64,000 bases of DNA from Dactylonectria macrodidyma (lineage: Eukaryota > Ascomycota > Sordariomycetes > Hypocreales > Nectriaceae). The position numbers and the translations under genes were made by a program. Positions 59,886 through 64,000 of this stretch are shown in pieces. Position 1 is the first letter of the stretch; every line of letters begins with the position of its first letter. The stretch spans positions 2,852,001-2,916,000 of the forward strand of contig JAGMUV010000005.1 in assembly GCA_020744425.1 (NCBI GenBank). The letters are read 5' to 3'. The notes under the pieces are model-generated. The model saw nothing but the letters and a program-made list of their open reading frames with translations, had not been told where the DNA came from and ran no database searches.

Positions 59886-61781
59886 TCATTCCTGTGCATC
59901 GGATCCATCGTATCTCTGCTTCTTCGCAGCTGGCTCGACCTCCGCTGCCGCGTTCCCATGTTGCGAGCCTCCATCAGCTTCGGTGCTTTCCATGTCCTCC
60001 CGTGATCGCTTATGCGTTGCAGTCGCAGCCGTAGTCGCAACCTCGGCCACAGCCGCAGCCGCTTGCTTGGCAGCTTTCTCCTTCGCCCATTCACTCCTCG
60101 GTCGGTACCGACGTTTGTTGGCCAAGCGCCTTTCCTCCCTTTCCTTCGCCTCTTGTTCCTTCTCCGCTTGCTGACTATAAATCTTTTCAAAGTCGATTGT
60201 CTCCTTTCCCATAGCCTCGACTGCTCTCTGGCCATCCTCAAGTTTCGACCAAGGGGCGTTGATCCCGCCCTTTCTCGTCATCAGCCAGTTGATGATGTCA
60301 ACGTCATGAACAGTGCCATCTGCGCGTCGAACAGCCTTGGATCCTTCGCGCCAGAGTTCTCGCGAGGCGCGGTTCAGGGGATGTTTCCGGGGCAGCGAAG
60401 GCTTCGTGGCGATGACACTTGGTGGACTTTCATTAGAAGACGTAGAGTCCGGTTGTTTGCCAGTTCGTGTTCTTTGGTGTTGCCGTTTCGGAGGAGATGG
60501 AGGCGTCAGAGTCCTGGGAGCGCTAGAAGTTGCGTTGGTGGGTATGGTGGAAGCGTCAGTGGCATCCCGAAACTTTGTGGAAGCTGACAACGATGAGGAG
60601 CTTCCACTGGCATCGGTTATGTTACCGCCCTCATCCTGGCTAGTTGGTGACGGATGTGAAGCTGTCACTTGCGGCTGAACGGTCTCGACGGCCTCGACGG
60701 TCTTAATTGTCTCGACTGGCTCATCGAGCTCGAAGGAGTCGATGGGTACGTATGGTCTAATCAGACTGCGTAGGTCTGAGGCCTGGTCAGCTTGGATCGT
60801 CAGGAGATGCGGGAGAATGACATACCAGGCGGCTTAGGTCGAAGCCCGAAATTCCGCGGGGTGGCTTCACGCTTACGTTCCATCTTCGGAACCGGGGTTG
60901 GAGATTGTCTCTTCTGAATCGTACTCGGTGCGGGCGATGGGGGCAGGATGCAAGAACCCGTTACCCAGAGTCTGGCCCGGGCCGCTGGGGCGGGCAAGGT
61001 AGGCCGCAGTGACACCGGGCTGCTCGTTGGTGATGGAATTCGATCCAGCTTGGCGGATATGAAATGGAGATGCTGGATGATGCCGGGCACAAAAAGAGGG
61101 AGCTGTGCCGTCTCGCTCCCGGATATTTGATAAAGTGTGAACTGAATGGTTAAGTCGTGGATAGAGCGAGCTTTGATGACTGCTCCAAGAGCAATTTGCG
61201 CAGTTGATGATGTTTCCAGCTGAAGATGAGTTGGTGATTTGGTTGTAGGTGCCAATGCAGGATAATTCGATAAGGAAGAAAAGTCGAGAGTTAGGTTGGG
61301 TCGGGAACCAGCTTTCTAGCAGTCGAGACGGTTGTGCCAGTTGACTGTCTGGGTGCGTCGGGCTGTTTGCCAGCTGGCGGCAGATTTGGCAACAGAGTCC
61401 GCACCCTTTAGGTGAAATGTCCTCCCACGAGTGCACTCCCCTAGAAAACTGGAACAACCCGCAGGCTGCGTTATACTCTTGATATTCTTCGTCGGTAGTA
61501 GACGAGGACTGGTCAGAGTCGCGGCGCTCTGGATGCCGTGTTGTCGGCTCGTCTTCAGGGGTTGCCACCCGAGACAATGACTGCTCTTCCTGGGACCCTT
61601 CCTGGGCCTCTCCCTGGCCTTCGTTGATGGTCCTGGGCGCTTGAACACGCCGGCGCTTTCTATGCGTGAATCGCAATCCACTCTTTCGGCTGCGCTTCTT
61701 AGCACAGGGCTTCTCAGCACTGGGCTTCTCAACACTGGACTTCGTAGCACTGGGCATCCTTGTTGGTGCTAATTTTGCCAA
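59886..61781 (-). CDS. Hypothetical protein, structure uncertain
   Basis: Not recognised. The 3' part is firm: 61315-60826 and 60775-59886 are open, join in phase 1 across a short GTATGT intron, and end in a basic helix-rich region (RASRELWREGSKAVRRADG, then INWLMTRKGGINAPWSKLED and KRRYRPRSEWAKEKAAKQA). This part is Ser/Thr/Pro-rich before the basic region and Ala-rich after it. The 5' part (from 61781, possibly 61757) encodes a basic, EKP-repeat leader (VEKPSAEKPCAKKRS), an acidic Ser stretch and a Cys-rich segment (CGLCCQICRQL). The join between the two parts needs a phase-0 intron ending at CTGCTAG (61316). The only in-phase donor seen, GTGCAC, is weak, so the two parts might be separate genes, the second starting at MERKREATP near 60882. 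Nuclear location is plausible from the basic clusters. Confidence 0.5.
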
Positions 61782-62553
61782 TCTTCCACCCTTTGAGTGC
61801 AGGATAAGCTGAGACGTATGTCAGAAAAGAGATGTATCGATCCTATTCAGTTGATGGACAATATTCAGGATGAATGGCGGAAAGCCGTACAAGTTCCAGA
61901 CAGGATATCGGATGGAGATTTGCTCAGGGATCAGATGGAAGGAGCCAACAGTGTTCGTTCTTGATGGGAAGTGGTAGTAAGTTAGGAAGGACCAGTTGGA
62001 TCAAGGTGAGAAGACAATTTATAGGTTGATTTTCTCTTCAGTCACTCAAGGTTGTCCATGTCAACAACTTAGTTGTCTCAGATCCGAGAACAGTCAACTC
62101 TAAATCTATATCACCCTGTTGGGCGGATAGAAATACTGACAATTCCATTTAGAAACAGTCACTATTTAAGTTGTAAGAAACTTCTTCAACAGTGAAGTTG
62201 ACGCTGACGGGATTCCCACTTCAAAAGGCAAGCATTCTCTCGCGGTCATAATGACTAGGACAAAATACCTTGGAGTATCAGCGAGCCATAGTACAGAAAT
62301 AATAATCAAGATGATAAATAATTAGACTCTCTAATATTCAGAGTGTGCTAAAGTCCGCTATGATAAATACCATAGAAAATGGGCATCGTAGCGAAATAAC
62401 AAAATAGCTTTGCAACCCTTGTTCATGTGTGTTCTAGTTGTTCAGGTTACGAAGAAAGTTGAGTCTCTAGAATTAGACCCACGGACAAAACTCTTCTCTT
62501 ATCGGGCTTTAAGTGACCTTTGTAGTCTGTCAAGGAAACCTTACTTTTACAGG
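61782..62553. other. AT-rich gene-free stretch
   Basis: About 770 bp, AT-richer than most of the window (for example around 62280-62400), with no supportable gene. By position it holds the promoter of the hypothetical gene and the terminator of the reductase gene. Confidence 0.55.
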
Positions 62554-63526
62554 CTAGGTCTCTCCAATCAACTCTTTGAAATCGGCCAAAGCAGAGGCCC
62601 AATCGGTCGCCCCATCTCCTCCAGCCCACGCGCCCACCACATCGATGCCATCCAAGTCATCCTTCATGTGTGCCACTTTAGTTGTCCCATCCAAGATGGT
62701 GATCCCTTCTAGTCCTAGCACAAGGGCGTAGTACGCCGCTACGGGAGCTACCCCGGACTTCTCTGCGACCTCCCCCACGGGCTTAGCCCGAGCGAGGCGC
62801 GGGTTGGCGCTAAAGGTCCAGAAGGACTGAAAGACGATGCCTTGCTCCCGGCAGTAGGCGCGCAGGCCAACTTCGAAGCCGGTCTCTGCGTGGAAGCGGT
62901 TCTGTACGACGCTAGGCTTCACGGTGGCTGCATTGTTCAGAGCTTGGAGCACAGTGAGGGTTGTGTTTGAGATTCCGAGATTTCGGATCTTGCCTGGCAC
63001 ATATGTTTCGAGCGTCTTCCATACCGCGATGGTGTCTTCGATGGTGTCCATAGGGCTGTGCATCACAACGCTATCCAGGTACGGCTCTTGGCCTTGGATG
63101 GTAAAGTAGTCGAGCGACGACCGCACCGACTGGTGAACCTTGTCCGCCAGTGGAGCATCGAAATCATACGGCGCGTTTTCACCTTGTGCGCTCGGTGGGG
63201 AGAACTTTGTTTGGATCTTCACTCGTCAGTCGAGCTCTAGTGAGCTAATTCACGAGAGTATAGCCTACGAAAAGAGTCTCCCTTGCGATGATTCCGTCTC
63301 GGATAGCATTCTGGACACCCTGAGCGACTCCTTTCTCGTTGTAGTGCTTTGGCTGTGCAGCCGTATCGATGCCGCGAAAGCCATTCTTGAGAGCTTTGTA
63401 GACGAGGTCGGCTGATTGGTCCTTCTTCCACGCGGTACCATAGACGAGCTTCGGGATGGAGGTGGTGGATCCCTTGAGGGTCAAGTCCTTCGCTAATCGG
63501 GATGCCTGTGACATGGTGATGGGCAT
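62554..63526 (-). CDS. Aldo/keto reductase
   Basis: NADPH-dependent oxidoreductase of the AKR superfamily. The substrate cannot be told from sequence. Exons 63526-63269 and 63216-62554 give 306 residues (302 if the ATG at 63514 is used), with intron acceptor GAAG in phase 0. The TIM-barrel start is LVYGTAWKK. The four family catalytic residues are visible: Asp in GFRGIDTAA, Tyr in KHYNEKGVAQG, Lys in IQTKFSPP (completed across the intron) and His in DSVVMHSPMD. Later blocks are IRNLGISNTTL, PSVVQNRFHAE and FQSFWTFSANP. The tail (HMKDDLDGIDVVG) is family-like but contains an Ala/Gly-rich loop (AWAGGDGATD). No neighbouring pathway genes are present. Confidence 0.9.
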
Positions 63527-64000
63527 TGGTGAGCTGACGGTTGGTTGTTTGGGCTGGCAGTGTGGTGTCGATTGCTTTTTGAGTGAGGTTCAAAGTACAA
63601 ATGCAAATGAGGCTCCGGGGTGGTGAATGATGAGTGGTAGATGCACGTCATGATTAGTACAAACACAACCACTTAAGACTTGACATGCTGTGGGCGCTCC
63701 ACGCCTCGACCGTCAGACGCTCATGATACGTGAAAAACGCCTTTAATTTCCTTTTTTTTAAAAAAAAAAAAAAGAAAAAAAAAAGAAACACAGTCCTCGA
63801 ATTCTACAACTCGATAGCAACGATCTAATCATCCCAAGTTCGCCCAATGAGGTAGACTACAGGGTAAGACAAAAGTCACCATCCTTGACAAGACAACCTG
63901 CAGCCAACAGGAACTATCTCCGAGATTGATTGATTAATAATATCACAGGGCGCAGGGCGCAAGAAGGACGCCGAAAGCCGACGGTGAGAATGACGTCTAC
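63527..64000. other. Upstream region of the reductase gene
   Basis: About 470 bp to the window edge. It contains an imperfect T8/A13 palindromic tract followed by further A runs (63751-63788), 225-260 bp before the ATG, likely promoter DNA. No gene seen. Confidence 0.55.

Noticed and set aside
1..64000. tRNA, 5S rRNA, CRISPR, telomere repeats or a biosynthetic gene cluster
   Set aside because: I read for B-box-like tRNA arms, the fungal 5S start, spaced direct repeats, TTAGGG arrays and PKS/NRPS or tailoring enzymes, and found none. The single aldo/keto reductase is not enough for a cluster.

Overview
The window is nuclear DNA of a filamentous ascomycete (Pezizomycotina, most likely Sordariomycetes). 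The grounds are small protein genes with short GT-AG introns, a HET-domain gene, DASH-complex DAD1, a Rho4-type GTPase with a long N-terminal tail, and Pezizomycotina-style SNT1, DBR1 and MOB1 proteins. I can support 19 protein-coding genes. Where I could follow splicing, the joined exons stay in frame to the stop, and the summed lengths divide by three. I found no rRNA, tRNA, CRISPR array or intact transposon.

Layout. 1-8013 has no supportable gene. 8014-12277 carries NIT2 (deaminated glutathione amidase) and TAF4 on the minus strand. TAF4 is divergent from YSH1, the mRNA 3'-end endonuclease (12883-15795 +), which converges on VPH1, V-ATPase subunit a (15988-18785 -). An F-box/LRR protein follows (19557-21459 -). 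After a 4.6-kb gene-free gap come a PHO23/ING-type PHD protein (26051-28256 -) and the cis-prenyltransferase RER2 (29018-30233 -). RER2 is divergent from a GH63-like hydrolase of the yeast YMR196W family (32353-35849 +). A minus-strand run follows: ATP synthase OSCP (36406-37481), MOB1 (38074-39128), a HET-domain protein (39750-42359), DBR1 (43050-44803) and elongin C (45760-46540). Then come RHO4 (47344-48351 +), DAD1 (49157-49660 -), the very large corepressor SNT1 (50113-57384 -), deoxyhypusine synthase (58428-59662 +), an unrecognised gene (59886-61781 -) and an aldo/keto reductase (62554-63526 -).

Most genes are single-copy housekeeping genes. Several act in transcription, chromatin and RNA processing (TAF4, YSH1, PHO23, DBR1, ELC1, SNT1), others in mitosis and polarity (MOB1, DAD1, RHO4). 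They are not an operon or a metabolite cluster. The clear accessory gene is the HET protein. Its ankyrin repeats sit inside the HET domain rather than beside it, which makes it the best candidate for something undescribed. Other points to check are an SNT1 start codon split by an intron, a GC-AG intron in the GH63-like gene, a long acidic insert in RER2, CAG/glutamine tracts in the neighbours DAD1 and SNT1, and two large gene-free stretches that share a 10-bp palindrome.
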